This document shows positions 22,776-34,400 of a DNA stretch of 64,000 bases, piece by piece. The DNA is from Avena insularis (lineage: Eukaryota; Streptophyta; Magnoliopsida; Poales; Poaceae): assembly GCA_023614405.1 (NCBI GenBank), contig CM042685.1, positions 188,948,257-189,012,256 of the forward strand. The letters run 5' to 3'. Numbering within the stretch: position 1 is the first letter of the stretch; every line of letters starts with the position of its first letter. Below the pieces are notes generated by a model, which was not told the origin of the DNA, searched no databases, and saw only the letters and a program-made list of their open reading frames with translations. A program made the translations under genes and the position numbers.

Positions 22776-24242
22776 ATCATCATCAGGTTTGGCATCCCCT
22801 TGGCTTGTTCCAAGCTTGGGGGGAGTGCTGCGGTATCACAACCATTATATTTTATCTTTTACCTTTTTAGTGGATTCATATATTTGGTAGAGAAGTTATC
22901 TTATAGTTTGGTTTACATGTGGAAGTATCTCTCCTTTAGTTGATTATCTATGTATCCCTTGGTGTGAGTGCCTTTATGGAATATTAATGAGAAGTTTCAT
23001 CTTTTACTATTTGCACTTCTTATTTTAGTTTGCAATATCTATTATATGATGGATCTTGTTGATAAGTATTGGCATCACTTTGGGAGCATCAAGTAAATAT
23101 AAATTGGTTTTGGCAAACCTAGTTCTGGTCAGTAGCAATACTTTTTGAGGTTTGAAAGAAAAAGAAAAAAGCTTACAAGTATTTTGTATCATTTATTTTC
23201 TTTCTTGTTGGCTCATAAGCTTAGTATTCTTTACTTAAGATCTTTTGTGTCTTCAAGGAATATTGCATGTTTGGCTTTATCACTTGTAGGTTTGGTTGCT
23301 TCTTTCAACTCTATTGCTTGCTATCCAGCCTTGCTAGCCAAAAACCTGTTTTGAGAAGGCTTACTTCTCATTATTCCAAACCCTTTGAACCAAAGCCTTT
23401 GCCATTTGTGTCCAGCATATCTACCTATTAGCATTTGCTATTCCAAGAAAATTCTCAAGCCTCATCTATCTTTCGAATTAAAAAGTATTTTGTTATGCGA
23501 AAAGTAGTTTGTAAAGCTCTCACGAACTTGATGGCACACCTTATTTTCTTGCCCCTAATAGACTTGAACCATTGTGTCATCGAATTTGTATATGCTTGCA
23601 TCTATACGTTGGGATTTGCAGAACCGTGATGTCACGGGGAACGCTTTCAACATTGCACTTGTACTTTGTACTTAGTTGATATCATGCTCTTTTGTTTGCG
23701 GATGTCGTCGGTGTGAAATAAAGAGGGAACTTGTAAGTCCATGGAGTGATGTATGTGTGTTAGAGAAACGCCTGGGCCGCTAGCCTAAGCCATGCTTAAT
23801 CATGGTGGAAACTTGAAGCATCACCATAGTGAGCATTCTGTGAAGCATCCTCAATAAAAATCTATGCACATAGTAAATAAAAAGATCACTGAGATGCTCA
23901 TTGTCTGCTTTCCTTGTCATTTTGGTTATGGGATAGCTCCTATACCATGTGCTCCTGTTATAAAACTTCTACAAAAATCTTTTGTGAAATTGTTTGCCAG
24001 CTGTTCTCTAACCAAGAACAAGAGTTTGCCAATCCCAATTATGATTTATCTTTATGCATCTCTATTGTGACTCATGTACCTGTTGCAAGCTAAGTTATAT
24101 AATGGTGAGTTGCTTTCTTATATGAGTTGTGTAATGGTAAGTGTGATGCTTCTTGTTCGTATTCGTTTATCGACACTTCACTCCATAAACATGTGGACAT
24201 GTTTACTAAGCTCAATTTTTGCTTGGGGACAAGCGAAGGTCT
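22776..24242. other. Long 3' untranslated region of the Athila element
   Basis: About 1.5 kb of AT-rich sequence between ORF3 and the polypurine tract. Two TTGGGGG-type purine runs are visible: CAAGCTTGGGGGGAGTG at 22811-22827, an upstream polypurine-tract look-alike, and the true one at 24243. No ORF with family similarity. Confidence 0.55.
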
Positions 24243-24256
24243 AAGATTGGGGGAGT
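24243..24256 (+). other. Polypurine tract of the Athila element
   Basis: AAGATTGGGGGAGT immediately precedes the 3' LTR start (TGATACG at 24257), the usual primer for plus-strand synthesis in Triticeae Gypsy elements. Confidence 0.85.
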
Positions 24257-25763
24257 TGATACGTCCAATTTTCATCACCTTTATATATCATAATTTGCCT
24301 CTATTCATTGATATATGTCTTATTATGAGGTATTACTTATGTCTTTTCCACTGTTTTTGCATGTTGAATGATTCTTGGAGGATGGCTGCCAGAGTCTGGA
24401 TTCTGATGGAAAAAGAGGTGTTTTGATGCAATTTCGCGAAGATCAGAAAAATACCAGAAAAATATTGGAAAATTATATTTTCCCAGAGGACGGAGGAATC
24501 CATAAGGGGAGGCGTAGAAGGGCCATAGGGGGCCCACACACCCCCTAGGCGCGGGTCCCCCTAGGCCACGCCTAGGGCAGATGTGGCCCACCTGCTCGGC
24601 TCCAGACTCCGCCCTCTCGCCTATATCTTCCTCACGGAACCCTAATACCAGGGGAGCGACCACAGAAAGATTTCCGCCGCCTCTAGGGGGCGGAAAACAC
24701 CGAGAGAGAAAGATCTCTTCGGCAGATAGATTTCTGCCGGGGAAATTCCTTCCCGGGGAGGGGAGATCGTCGCCATAAACACCTTCATCAAGCTAGGCTT
24801 CATCGGGATAATCATCATCCACACCATCATCTCCACCAGCACCATCATCACCACTCTGTCCCGCTGTAACAATTGTGTTGGATATTGCTTTAGTTCTTAG
24901 GGGAAACTTTCCTGGTGTTAATTACTATTGTAGTTGATGCTTGTGAGTGGAACCATTGGATTATTGTTTATGTTCAGATTGTTATTCATCACCATATCAT
25001 CTTTGATCTTGATCCATATGATGTCTTGTGAGTAGTTCGTCTAGTTCTTGAGGACATGGGAGAAGTAATGTTGTTATTAGTGGATTTGTGTTGAGTTATT
25101 ATTCAATGGTTTAGTATTTAAGTTGTGGTGCTATTCTTCTAGTGGTGTCATGTGAACGTCGACTACATGATACTTCACCATTTATGGGCCTAGGGGAATG
25201 CATTGTGTATTTGGCTACTAATTGTGGGGTTGCTGAAGTGACAGAAACCTGAACCCCCGTTAGGACACCATTGCATAAGAGAGCATAGGATTTCAGAGTT
25301 TAAGGCCGTGGTTAGGTTTATATATTAATTGCTTTCCTATAATTGAGGATGCTTGTAGGGGGTTTAATCACAAGTATGTATTAGTCCTAGTTAGGTCGGT
25401 ACATTAGCACAGGTTCACCCACACAACACTTACAACACCAAACAAGATTACTCAGCTATTTGAAGCGAAAGCACTTGACAGAATTCCCATGTGTCCTCGA
25501 GAACGTTTGGTCCTTATAAGTATTTCCACCAGCTTGTCATTTGCTAAGAAAGGATTGGGCCACTTGCTACGTTTGTTCGTTGTCTTTATTACTTGCACTT
25601 TGTTTTGTTGCTTTATCAGAAAACCCCTAAAAATCCGTTTGCTAAGTATTTACAGAGATTTCCTGCTCCACACCACTAGTCAACACCTTCTGCTCCTTGT
25701 TGGGATCGACACTCCTATTTATCGAAAGTACTACGATACACCCCCTATACTTGTGGGTCATCA
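24257..25763 (+). repeat. Athila-type 3' LTR
   Basis: 1507 bp, the same length as the 5' LTR, TGATACG to GGGTCATCA. It is followed directly by the target duplication TCCAT (25764-25768). Confidence 0.93.
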
Positions 25764-26024
25764 TCCATGTGCTTCAATCCATACTTTCAGAATACCTAAT
25801 GCCACCTTTATAACCACCTAGTTACGAAGTGGTGTTTGATGTCATTAAAGCATCCATCAGGTGATGGTGATTAACATGATCTCATGGTCGAAGGATTAGG
25901 TTACTATGTATTTAAAAGCTTTATAGAAAATGAACTTAATGACTTGATCTTATGCTATGCTTACTATGGGTGTGTGTCCATCACATCATTCTCCTAATGA
26001 TATGACCTTGTTATTAATAACTGA
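25764..26024 (-). mobile_element. Angela-like LTR fragment, part 2
   Basis: Continues the LTR broken at 3722. It parallels 1240-1490 of the first LTR (for example CATCACATCATTCTCCTAAT at 25980-25999 versus the TCATATCATTATCCTAAT region at 1453-1471, then ATGA.CT..TTATTAAT). It ends where a different repeat begins at 26025, so the LTR start proper is missing. Confidence 0.7.
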
Positions 26025-27456
26025 TGACTGCAAGTGCACAGATTGTTTGTAGCTAGTTTCGAAATAAAAATATCAATCCCACAGGGAGCAGGAGTCTGAA
26101 GTCTAATAACTCTTGAAGTAAATACTAAAATAGATATGCTAAATAAAGTTCTAAGTAACAAGATAAAATGCGAGTGTTGTGTAAAAAGGTGTTTTTGGGT
26201 TTTTGGTATAAGAGAACAATAAGTAAAGTAAAACAAACTGAATACAGAAAATAAGTATCGTGTATGTAAAAGAGATTTGAAACTACAGCGGAAAAAGCGT
26301 TCTCAGGGAGTAGCAGATACACCTCTAGCATTTATAAAGGGGATAAGGTAAAGATTATTATCATGAACATTCTCAACTCTATATGTATGGGAGGAACTCC
26401 GTATTTGGACAAATAGGCAGCAACCACTGCTCACATCATCCTCATAACCACAGCAGACAGCAATCAACATCAATCGAATTACTGCGCTATTAAGGGACTT
26501 GATCCCGTAGGACGTCTGCGTTTGGAGAGGGGGTGGTATCAAACCACCAACGCCATGAAAGGCCTCCCTTGTTCTCCGGTAAACCTCACCCCAAGGGGAT
26601 CGGTTCACTCTTCTACTATATCGGCAACCTTCAAGGTGGAAGCCAGAACCTTTACAACAAGTTTGAGGCAGACATACACAACTAAATTGGAGGCTCCCAA
26701 ATACAAGCAAGTTGTCACAACAATCAAAGACAAGCATGTAAGAACCAAATCAAGAACTAGGGTTTCCAATGAAACACTAGAGGAAGGGGCCCTCAAGTGA
26801 ATGAGGAGGGAATAGAGATCTCTTTTGGTGAAGATGTAGATCAAGGCCTCCTCCTTCGATTATCCAAACATCAAGGGCTTTGGATGGTTGGAGGGGGGGA
26901 TCTCTTTGATTTGGTGGCTAAGATTTAGGGTTCTTGAGGTTAGGGAACGAGCAACCTCCAAAGGTAGAAGAAGGGGCCTTTATATAGGCCCAGGTGAAAT
27001 GTAGTTGTTGGAGTCACTTAAGCCGGAGTGTCCGGCAGAATCAAGTCGGACATTTCGGCTAGGGACGGACACTTTGGCCGCTTCACCCCAGACACTCCGG
27101 CCTGGCAGAGATTCTCTAAAGAATCCGGCCAGTGTCCGGGTGGTGTCCGATATGGGACACAAAATGGTTGCACCCTTCGGCGACAATTTGAGGGAATCCC
27201 AAGGCCGGATACTTCGGCTGGTATTGACCGGACATTTTAGCTGGACCGGATACTCCGGCCAACATCAGTCGGACAGTCCGACAGAAACATGTCCTGTCCA
27301 TAGTAAAATCCTTGAATACTCTTTTCCCTTTGAGATAGCAATAACAATATTATGCTGACAATATAAATATACCTTGAAACATTTAGCAGCCGATTAAAAC
27401 ATCCTAGTGTTGTCAATAAACATTAAAACAATATGAAGGGCAAAAATGCCCTTTCA
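26025..27456 (-). mobile_element. LTR-like repeat, minus strand (solo LTR candidate)
   Basis: Termini TG...CA when read from 27456 down to 26025 (TGAAAGGGCATTTTTGCCC ... CTTGCAGTCA). A TATA box GGCCTATATAAAG lies at 26978-26990 on the minus strand, followed by a leader and U5-like sequence. Flanking 5-mers (ACTGA and CTTGA) match only in part. No gag or pol adjoins it. Family not recognised. Confidence 0.5.
27015..27290. repeat. Cluster of CCGGA/TCCGG half-site motifs in the U3 region
   Basis: About ten imperfect copies of a CCGGANNNTCCGG-like motif in both orientations (for example GCCGGAGTGTCCGGC at 27019, CACTCCGGCC near 27093, GGACCGGATACTCCGGCC near 27243). They lie upstream of the TATA box at 26978-26990, where LTR enhancers sit. 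Confidence 0.65.
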
Positions 27457-28351
27457 CTTGATGTCCCAGATTATTTGATATTGAAGTACCAGTGCACATG
27501 TATTCATTTATCTTTGGCTGAAGAGAATGCACAATTATCTCCTTTGGAGCAAAGGGATGCATATTGTGTAGGATACTACATCGGCTTAAAATCCACCAGT
27601 TATTGAACAATAAAAAAATGGAAGAATCCTGCACACAAAAAATCTAAATTCTTATATGGATAAGATCCAAATAGCAACCAAGAAATATAAGGCCAAGTAT
27701 GCAAAGATTTAAGCTCTCTAAGAATGATATGATCAAGTTACTCACTTGAGAATCCCTCTTCATAGTACAACTATCTATCCTATAACCTGGTCTCCCAACT
27801 AACAACATGAGACTGGTAAAAGAGAAAACTTATAAAGATCATAACTTTGTCTTTAACATTCCACCTAAGCTAGATGATGACGATCTTGATCTCCTCAAGT
27901 TGGAACATATTTCTTGATTGCGCTTGCTTGGTGAAGTCTTGTAGTTTTCTCCCCCATACTCCACTATGGGAGAGCCTCTTCCTTGGCCATGTCTTCACAT
28001 ATCCATGATTACCATAAGGATGGAAAGCTTCAAGCAAATGACCTTCTCGAGATGGCTCATCTTGAGCATGCACTTTATTTCTTTTTGCATTATCTTGATG
28101 TCTTGAAGGTACACATGAAAGTGCAATCAATCTTTTCCTTCAAGACATACTTGACATAGGCTCATTTACCTCATGACCATACTTTGGATCTTCTCATAAC
28201 TTGAACTTCTTCGCTTTCTTATTATTTCAACCTTGAAGCCAACACATGGTTTAATCATTGATCCCCTAAAAGTATAACTCAATGCAAACATTATCCATAG
28301 AGATTGTCATTAATTACCAAAACCATGCATGAGGGCGCACATGCTCTTTCA
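27457..28351 (-). mobile_element. Unclassified repeat with an LTR-like start
   Basis: From 28351 downward it begins TGAAAGAGCATGTGCGCCC and then TTTTGGTAATTAATGAC, a start seen in dispersed grass repeats. Its first 35 bases resemble those of the adjacent LTR-like unit beginning at 27456. A degenerate stretch at 27870-28130 has no recognisable protein. Its true extent is unclear. Confidence 0.4.
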
Positions 28352-28670
28352 CTTGGCACAACCAATGTGGTTGTACAAACACATGCTATATGCATATTAT
28401 CACATTCAGCTAAATAGTGCCAGGGTTAAAATCATTGGCCAATGCAAATTAAAACTATTGGGGCCTCATAGTTTTTCGGCGATGGAGTTAGTGAACCAAG
28501 GAGCATGCACACAATATGTTTTTGTACATAGTACTAGGTTCACTAACCCATCACTACAAAGAAGCACAAACAATGCAAAGGTTAATCCATTGCACTATAT
28601 TTTACTACAGTTAAATCAATGGCCATTGGAAGAAAATAAATTCAAGTCTAATAGAAATCATAGGCCGATG

Positions 28671-28730
28671 AAAACCCTAATCAAAGGCAGATGCATGCGT
28701 GAAACCCTAATCAAAGGCAGATGCATGCGT
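28671..28730. repeat. 30-bp tandem duplication
   Basis: AAACCCTAATCAAAGGCAGA followed by TGCATGCGT occurs at 28672-28700 and again at 28702-28730 with no difference, consistent with a recent slippage or repair event. Confidence 0.95.
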
Positions 28731-28779
28731 GAACAGTAAATGACACATATAGTACTCAAACCCTAGCTCAGATCAACGA

Positions 28780-28881
28780 ATGGGAGCATAATCATGTGAT
28801 ACCAGAGCCATATCTAAAAAGATATCGAGAATAGGAGCATAATCATGTGATAGCAGAGCCATATCTAAGAAGATATCGAAC
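28780..28881. repeat. 51-bp tandem duplication
   Basis: Two copies (28780-28830 and 28831-28881) share AGCATAATCATGTGATA and GCAGAGCCATATCTAA-like blocks, differing at a handful of positions. The period is a multiple of three; on the minus strand it gives a repeated 17-residue unit (DIFLDMALxSHDYAPI) in a 66-codon frame that otherwise looks non-coding. Confidence 0.92.
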
Positions 28882-29500
28882 AAAACCAATCGCATTTGAA
28901 CTAATGAGAGCCTAGTCATACTAATCCAGATACAATGGAAGACAGCGATTAACCTACTAGATCTACGCTGCACTTCATCTAAACCCCATGGTTACTACTA
29001 ACGCATAGATCTACGATAAAAGAATGATTAGTATCTTATGACGGAGGCCTCACCGACATTGATGAGTCATGGAAGGCATTGAGTACGGACGTATGCGACT
29101 AAACTCGATCATGGACGACGGTCGTCGGATCAGAGATGGAGAAGATGCAAAGATTGGAAGGTGGCAGAAGGCCTTGCTCACGGACTCGCCACATGGAGAT
29201 TAACCGCCGACAAGGCGGTGGGGGAGACTGAGAGGAGGGAGAGTGAGATAAGGGAGAGAGAGAGAGTGGTGAGGAAATTTATGCCGCATGTCACCAAAGG
29301 TACATGGCGTCTCCCATTCCTTTCATATAAGTGTAGCCGAAAGTTTGCGCTCCGCATGGGCTTGTCTCCACGAAAATGTCGATTCAGTAGTTTTCGGCGG
29401 GCCTTGGTAGAGTGTGCTTGGACGTGCGCGGACCACGACACCGAGGGAGACAAGGTATCCAATAGGCCAATTTTGGATCTTTAGGACGTTCCAATCTAGC

Positions 29501-30239
29501 AAACGCGCCCTAACTATTTTGGATGGAAAATGGTACTGATTCTCAAGCTAGGCCAAAATCCTTGTAAACTTAGCATTAGAAAAAAAGGTAAAAAATGTGT
29601 CGCTGTCAATAATCTGACAAGTTACTGCATTACAATTTAGAAGAACCACTTTGAAAGGTTATTTTTAACTAAATAAAATACATGTCCTTTTCTTGAGAAA
29701 AAAAAATTCAAGAATCCAAATTCACAACAACAATCATCGGTGCCCTTGCATGTAAGGCTCCAACATCACACGTTAACCTCATGGCTCTTAAACTCTCCAA
29801 CGGCCCAACATAACAGAGTGGGCTAGAGCCGACAACATGAGCTAGACGAGCATGCAGTCTTGATAATACTCTCCTACTACTGCTATACTGTACCCCGTAC
29901 ATGCCTTCTCCTAGCAACCTTAATTCACCAGGCCACGGAACAAATTAATAAAAAACTTCTGACTGAAATCTGTGTCCCCGCAAAAGAAAAGGAAAAACTG
30001 TGCCACGGCTTCAGATTAAGAAAGCAATTCCTGCAAGTTCCATCGACCTATCCTAGGAACTGGAACATCATTACCGCAGTGAATGGCAACGAACACCAAC
30101 CTGTCAGACTTCATTGCGAACCCAGGCCCGGTCCGGTTTTCGACTGGGGCCGAGCTGAATACGGTAGTATATCGGAGATCACACCGCGTGGTTTGCCAAT
30201 TTTCGTCTTTGTATCGAGAATTGCGAGCTCCTGAAAAGA
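29501..30239. other. Intergenic, nothing recognised
   Basis: AT-rich then mixed composition. No convincing ORF, terminal inverted repeats or LTR ends. Confidence 0.4.
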
Positions 30240-30755
30240 AGAGGTCAAGCTGCGTCAGTGACCGACTGACCACCGTCAAAGGGATGGAAATATAAGTTCT
30301 TTTATTAGGTTTGTATAAAATAAATGTATCTAAATATTTTTAGTACTAGATTTATTTGAACATATACATTAAAAATTATTTAAATATATTAGCTTCTCAG
30401 TCATCAAATGAAGTTGGTCATCACCGAGACAAGTTACTCATCTATGTTGATTTTAGGGTGTAACGGCGTAGCTTCCATAGAGGTCAAGCTGAGCCAGTGA
30501 CCGACTAACCACCCGCAAGGGGATGGACAGTACTGTTGATTTAAACCTAGTAGTCCTTCCGTTTAAGTTTTTTTATGTTTATAAAATAAATGTATCTAAA
30601 CATTTTTTAGTACGTAGATTCATTTAAACCTATATACTAAAAGTTATTTAGATATATTAGCTTCACTAATCTAAAATATTTTATATTTTTAAACGGAGAG
30701 AGTACTTAGCAATTTCCAATCACCTTGATCACCGAGGCGAGTTACTCATCTGCAC
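30240..30755. repeat. Imperfect ~240-bp tandem duplication containing a MITE
   Basis: Unit A (about 30240-30450) and unit B (about 30480-30755) share GAGGTCAAGCTG.G.CAGTGACCGACT at their starts. They share AAAATAAATGTATCTAAA.ATTTTTAGTA and TTAGCTTC in the middle, and CACCGAG.C.AGTTACTCATCT at the ends. Unit B retains both ends of a Stowaway-like MITE; in unit A the corresponding part has lost its terminal repeats. Confidence 0.75.
30553..30702. mobile_element. Stowaway-like MITE
   Basis: About 150 bp with terminal repeats GTCCTTCCGTTT and AAACGGAGAGAG and TA duplicated on each side (30551-30552, 30703-30704), as in Tc1/mariner-type MITEs of grasses. Confidence 0.75.
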
Positions 30756-31125
30756 TGTACTGTACTTGCACGTTAGTTTGATTTACTGGGCATCGCCAAG
30801 GACCCCCAAACATTGCACATGAATGCCTGTTTGGTTTCACCATAGTATTTGGTTGATTCCAAACGCGCAAGGTCTGTCCAAGATGCCGGTTGGATGATGA
30901 GAGTATTAATCGGAGATACGGATTTACTGCGACGCACGTACGGAGCGTGCCAACCGGCCGGCGTAAATGCGTCTCGTTTGTACACACTACGCTGGTATAC
31001 TTACTGTGTGCTTGTGTCAATCGACCAGAGTAATCCATGCAAAAAGTAAATAGGGGTAAAATCGACCAGAGTAACAGTAGAAGTTTTACTCCATTTTTTA
31101 GGGGAAGAGTAACAGTAGAAGTGGT

Positions 31126-31130
31126 ACTCG
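31126..31130. repeat. Target-site duplication ACTCG, left
   Basis: ACTCG precedes the Copia 5' LTR and recurs at 36010-36014 after the 3' LTR. Confidence 0.93.
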
Positions 31131-31309
31131 TGATAAACTACATATTGTATAGCTAGACTAACTCTACATGTACACAGTTTGGACTCTATAACCAACCATA
31201 GTTAGCTTACCTTGTATTGTCTCCTAACCTGATATATATATGACACGGACGTAGGCCTGAGAGCTACGATCCCAATACTTACCCTACAATCGGTTTACTC
31301 CAGCTTTCA
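31131..31309 (+). repeat. Copia 5' LTR, 179 bp
   Basis: TGATAAACTA to CAGCTTTCA, with GATATATATATGAC near 31231 as a possible TATA box. It differs from the 3' LTR by C/T, A/G, G/A and G/A. Confidence 0.95.
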
Positions 31310-31322
31310 TGGTATCAGAGCC
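31310..31322 (+). other. Primer binding site, initiator tRNA-Met
   Basis: TGGTATCAGAGCC directly follows the LTR and is complementary to the 3' end of plant initiator tRNA-Met, the normal primer of Copia elements. Confidence 0.93.
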
Positions 31323-31402
31323 AACTTTGACGGCTTGACCTAGATCGCTTCCGCCTACCCTACCTCCTCTCGCCGCCGCCGTTTCCCTTGCCGCCGCCGG
31401 CG

Positions 31403-34400
31403 ATGACTACCAGCGCTACTTCGGGCGTCTCCTCCGGCGCCTACAGCTCCGCCTTCCCGGGTCTGTTCGCGCAGGCCACGACCTCGACGGCGGGTGCCGC
31501 CTCCGCAGCCTCGGTGATCCCATCCTCACCAATCAACCTGACGAACCAGATTACCGTCAGGCTCACCCCCAACAATTACATCTACTGGAGGACGCAGGTC
31601 GTCCCCATACTCCGGAGCAATCTCCTTTTTGGTTTCGTTGATGGATCTCTCCCATGCCCGTCGAGCACGATCCCCAACCCTGCGGCTGCAACGGCCGGCG
31701 CTCCTCCTACCATCACCAACCCGCAGTTCACGGCTTGGCATCAGCAGGACCAGGCAATCCTCTCTGCCTTTGTCTGCTCCCTTCATGAGAGCGTTCTCGG
31801 GATGGTGACGCTGGTCTCCACGTCCAGGGAAGCGTGGGAAACCCTAGGCTGCAGCTTCGCCTCGCAGTCTACTGCACGAGCGATGCAGATCCGTGACGAG
31901 CTCAACAAGGCCAAGAAGCTTGACAAGTCGGCCTCGGTGTTCTTCAACGAGATCAAGTCGATGGCTGACGTCCTAGCCTCCATAGGCCAACCCCTGCGCC
32001 CCGATGAATTCACCGGTTACTTGTGTGGAGGGCTCGATGGTGACTACGATGCGCTCGTCCAGATGGTCTCGGCTCGGGCTCTCAGCGACCCTATGCCCGT
32101 TCGAGACGTTTATGCACAGCTCCTTGCCACCGAGCAGCGCATGAACGCGCGGCGTGCTGAGATCGGTGCAGACGTGCACATGGCGAACATCAACTTCAGA
32201 ACACGCGGTGGTGTCTTCCCGCCACCTCCGCCGCCTTCCTACACACCACCTAGTCCGCCCTCCAACCAGCGCAGCGACGGTGGATCTTCAAGAGGCGGTG
32301 GGAACTCCTCTGGTGGCGGTTCTTCTGGTGGCGGTGGAAGTCGGCCCGTGTGCCAGATCTGCTCCAAGGCCGGACACGTGGCTTCCTGCTGCTTCAAGCG
32401 CTATGCCCCTGATTTTCTCGGAGCTGGCAATGATGGCAGGTACAAGGAACGCCAGCTAGCTGCGTTCACTACTCGCACCGCCAACAACGTCACCAACAAC
32501 AACTCCCGCTCTGTCAACAACGTTCAGTACGGCACTACACCGTCCTACCCGATCGATCCTACTTGGTATGCGGATACAGCGGCCACGGACCACTTCACCA
32601 ATGACCTCGCCAAGCTCAACGTTCAGGAACCCTACTACGGTAAGGACCAGGTTCGGGCCGCAAACGGTACAGGTATGCGCATTACACATATTGGTCATTC
32701 TACTATTCCGTCATCATCACATCCACTCCATCTTAAAAACATCCTACATGTTCCATCTGTTACTCGTAACCTCCTATCAGTTAACAGATTCACACGTGAT
32801 AATAACGTTTTCTTTGAATTTCACCCTTGGTATTTTCTTATTAAGGATCGGGATTCGAGAAACGTTCTTCTTAGTGGAGGTACCCGTGGTGGCCTCTACA
32901 ACGTCCATGAGTCTTCAGCCAAACAAGTTTTCAGTGGTGTCAGAGTTTCCCGTGAGCAGTGGCACTCACGCCTAGGTCATCCAGCCACCCCCATAGTTCA
33001 GCATGTGCTCCATCGTCATGAGCTTCCTTCAGTGTCATTTAATAAAGCTGTAGTGTGTGATGCCTGTCAGCAAGGCAAAAGTCATCAATTAACTTTTTAT
33101 TTGTCCACTCGTGTTACTACTTCTCCTTTGGAGATTATATATTCAGATGTTTGGGGTCCTGCTCCTATTTCTACAAGTGGACATGAGTATTATGTTAGCT
33201 TTGTTGATGCCTACAGTCGCTTTACTTGGCTCTACTTGCTCAAACGAAAATCTGATGTGTTTTATGTCTTTATTCAGTTTCAAAAGCATGTTGAATGTCT
33301 CCTAAATAAGAAAATTCTCCATGTTCAGTCGGATTGGGGTGGCGAGTACCACCGGCTAAACAAATTTTTTACTGACCTAGGCATCTCTCATAGAATTTCT
33401 TGTCCACATACAAATCAACAAAATGGCACCGCTGAACGTAAGCATAGACATATTGTCGATACTGGCTTGACTCTCTTAGCGCATGCTTCTGCCCCATATA
33501 GGTTTTGGAGTGATGCTTTTTCCACAGCTTGCTTTCTCATTAATCGTCTTCCTAGTCGTGTTATTAACATGGAAACACCGCTTGAGCGTCTTCTTGGCGA
33601 GGTACCCGATTATACCTTCTTTAAAGTGTTCGGTTGTGCTTGTTGGCCTCACCTCCGACCCTACAACAAACGCAAACTCGAATTTCGCTCCAAGCAGTGT
33701 GTGTTTCTTGGTTACAGCTCCGCTCACAAAGGATACAAATGCTTACATATTCCTACCAATAGAGTCTACATCTCTCGTGACGTCGTGTTTGACGAAACAG
33801 TGTTTCCCTTCTCTCACTTAGCCCAACACTCCATCATACCGCCCACTTCCGATACTCCTCCATCTTTTGACCAATTTGTTGATGCTGCATATACCTCGTC
33901 TCTATTGCCTAACCATGGTGCAGGTATCGGAAGAGGTGCTCGTCTTGAACTACTCGACGATGACGAGTCGGATCGTGTGGAACGTGATCACGTCGATCAC
34001 ACTACCTCCATGCATGGCAGTGGCGACCCTAGCCCCAGCCCATCTCCACCTGGTTCTCCTCCGGCTGGGCCGCGCCTTGCTGGCCCATTCACGTCGCCAG
34101 GGACGGCATCATCCTCCACGGTGCCAGGGCCTACCGTGTCCCCTATTCCAACGCCACCTCCTGCTCCGGCTCCTGGTGTCACCACTCGCCTGATGCGTGG
34201 TGTGCGACAACCCAAGCAACGAACAGATGGTACGGTGGCCTGGGCTACATCTCGCGTGACTGATCTCGTTCGCACTGAGCCTCGTAATCATCAAGAGGCC
34301 ATGACAAGTCCACACTGGTGTACGGCCATGGAGACTGAATTTTCTGCACTACAAGCAAACAAGACATGGCGGCTTGTTCCTCCCCAGTCTGGCATTAACA

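Larger units (their letters stand above)
3723..25763 (+). mobile_element. Athila-lineage Ty3/Gypsy retrotransposon, complete but decayed, with a nested Tat element
   Basis: The element has two LTRs of 1507 bp (3723-5229 and 24257-25763), the duplication TCCAT on both sides, a decayed tRNA-Asp-type primer binding site, gag, protease, reverse transcriptase, RNase H, integrase, a further ORF in the env position, and a polypurine tract. The RT carries FMDDFSVYG, typical of the Athila clade. In Triticeae this corresponds to Fatima/Sabrina-like families; the exact family is not certain. Frameshifts and in-frame stops occur throughout, so it is not autonomous now. A 12-kb Tat-type element interrupts it at 6343-18345. 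The first 165 bp of the two LTRs differ by about seven substitutions and two single-base indels. Confidence 0.92.
28352..29500 (-). other. Low-copy-looking region with short tandem duplications and a promoter-like segment
   Basis: No protein family recognised. Read on the minus strand it has CACTTATATGAAAGG (29321-29335) as a possible TATA box. A CT-rich leader follows (about 29215-29275), then two tandem duplications near 28830 and 28700. This order looks like the 5' end of a plant gene, perhaps a fragment carried by a transposon, but no start codon with a sustained frame follows. Confidence 0.3.

Noticed and set aside
22811..22827. Second polypurine tract in the Athila element
   Set aside because: Resembles the real tract but no LTR follows; kept only as a look-alike in the 3' untranslated region.
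29161..29484. 107-codon ORF
   Set aside because: Overlaps an equally long minus-strand frame; contains CT/GA-rich simple sequence and has no family match.
31310..31322. Methionine-tRNA-like sequence
   Set aside because: Only the 3' acceptor complement is present; it is the Copia primer binding site, not a tRNA gene.
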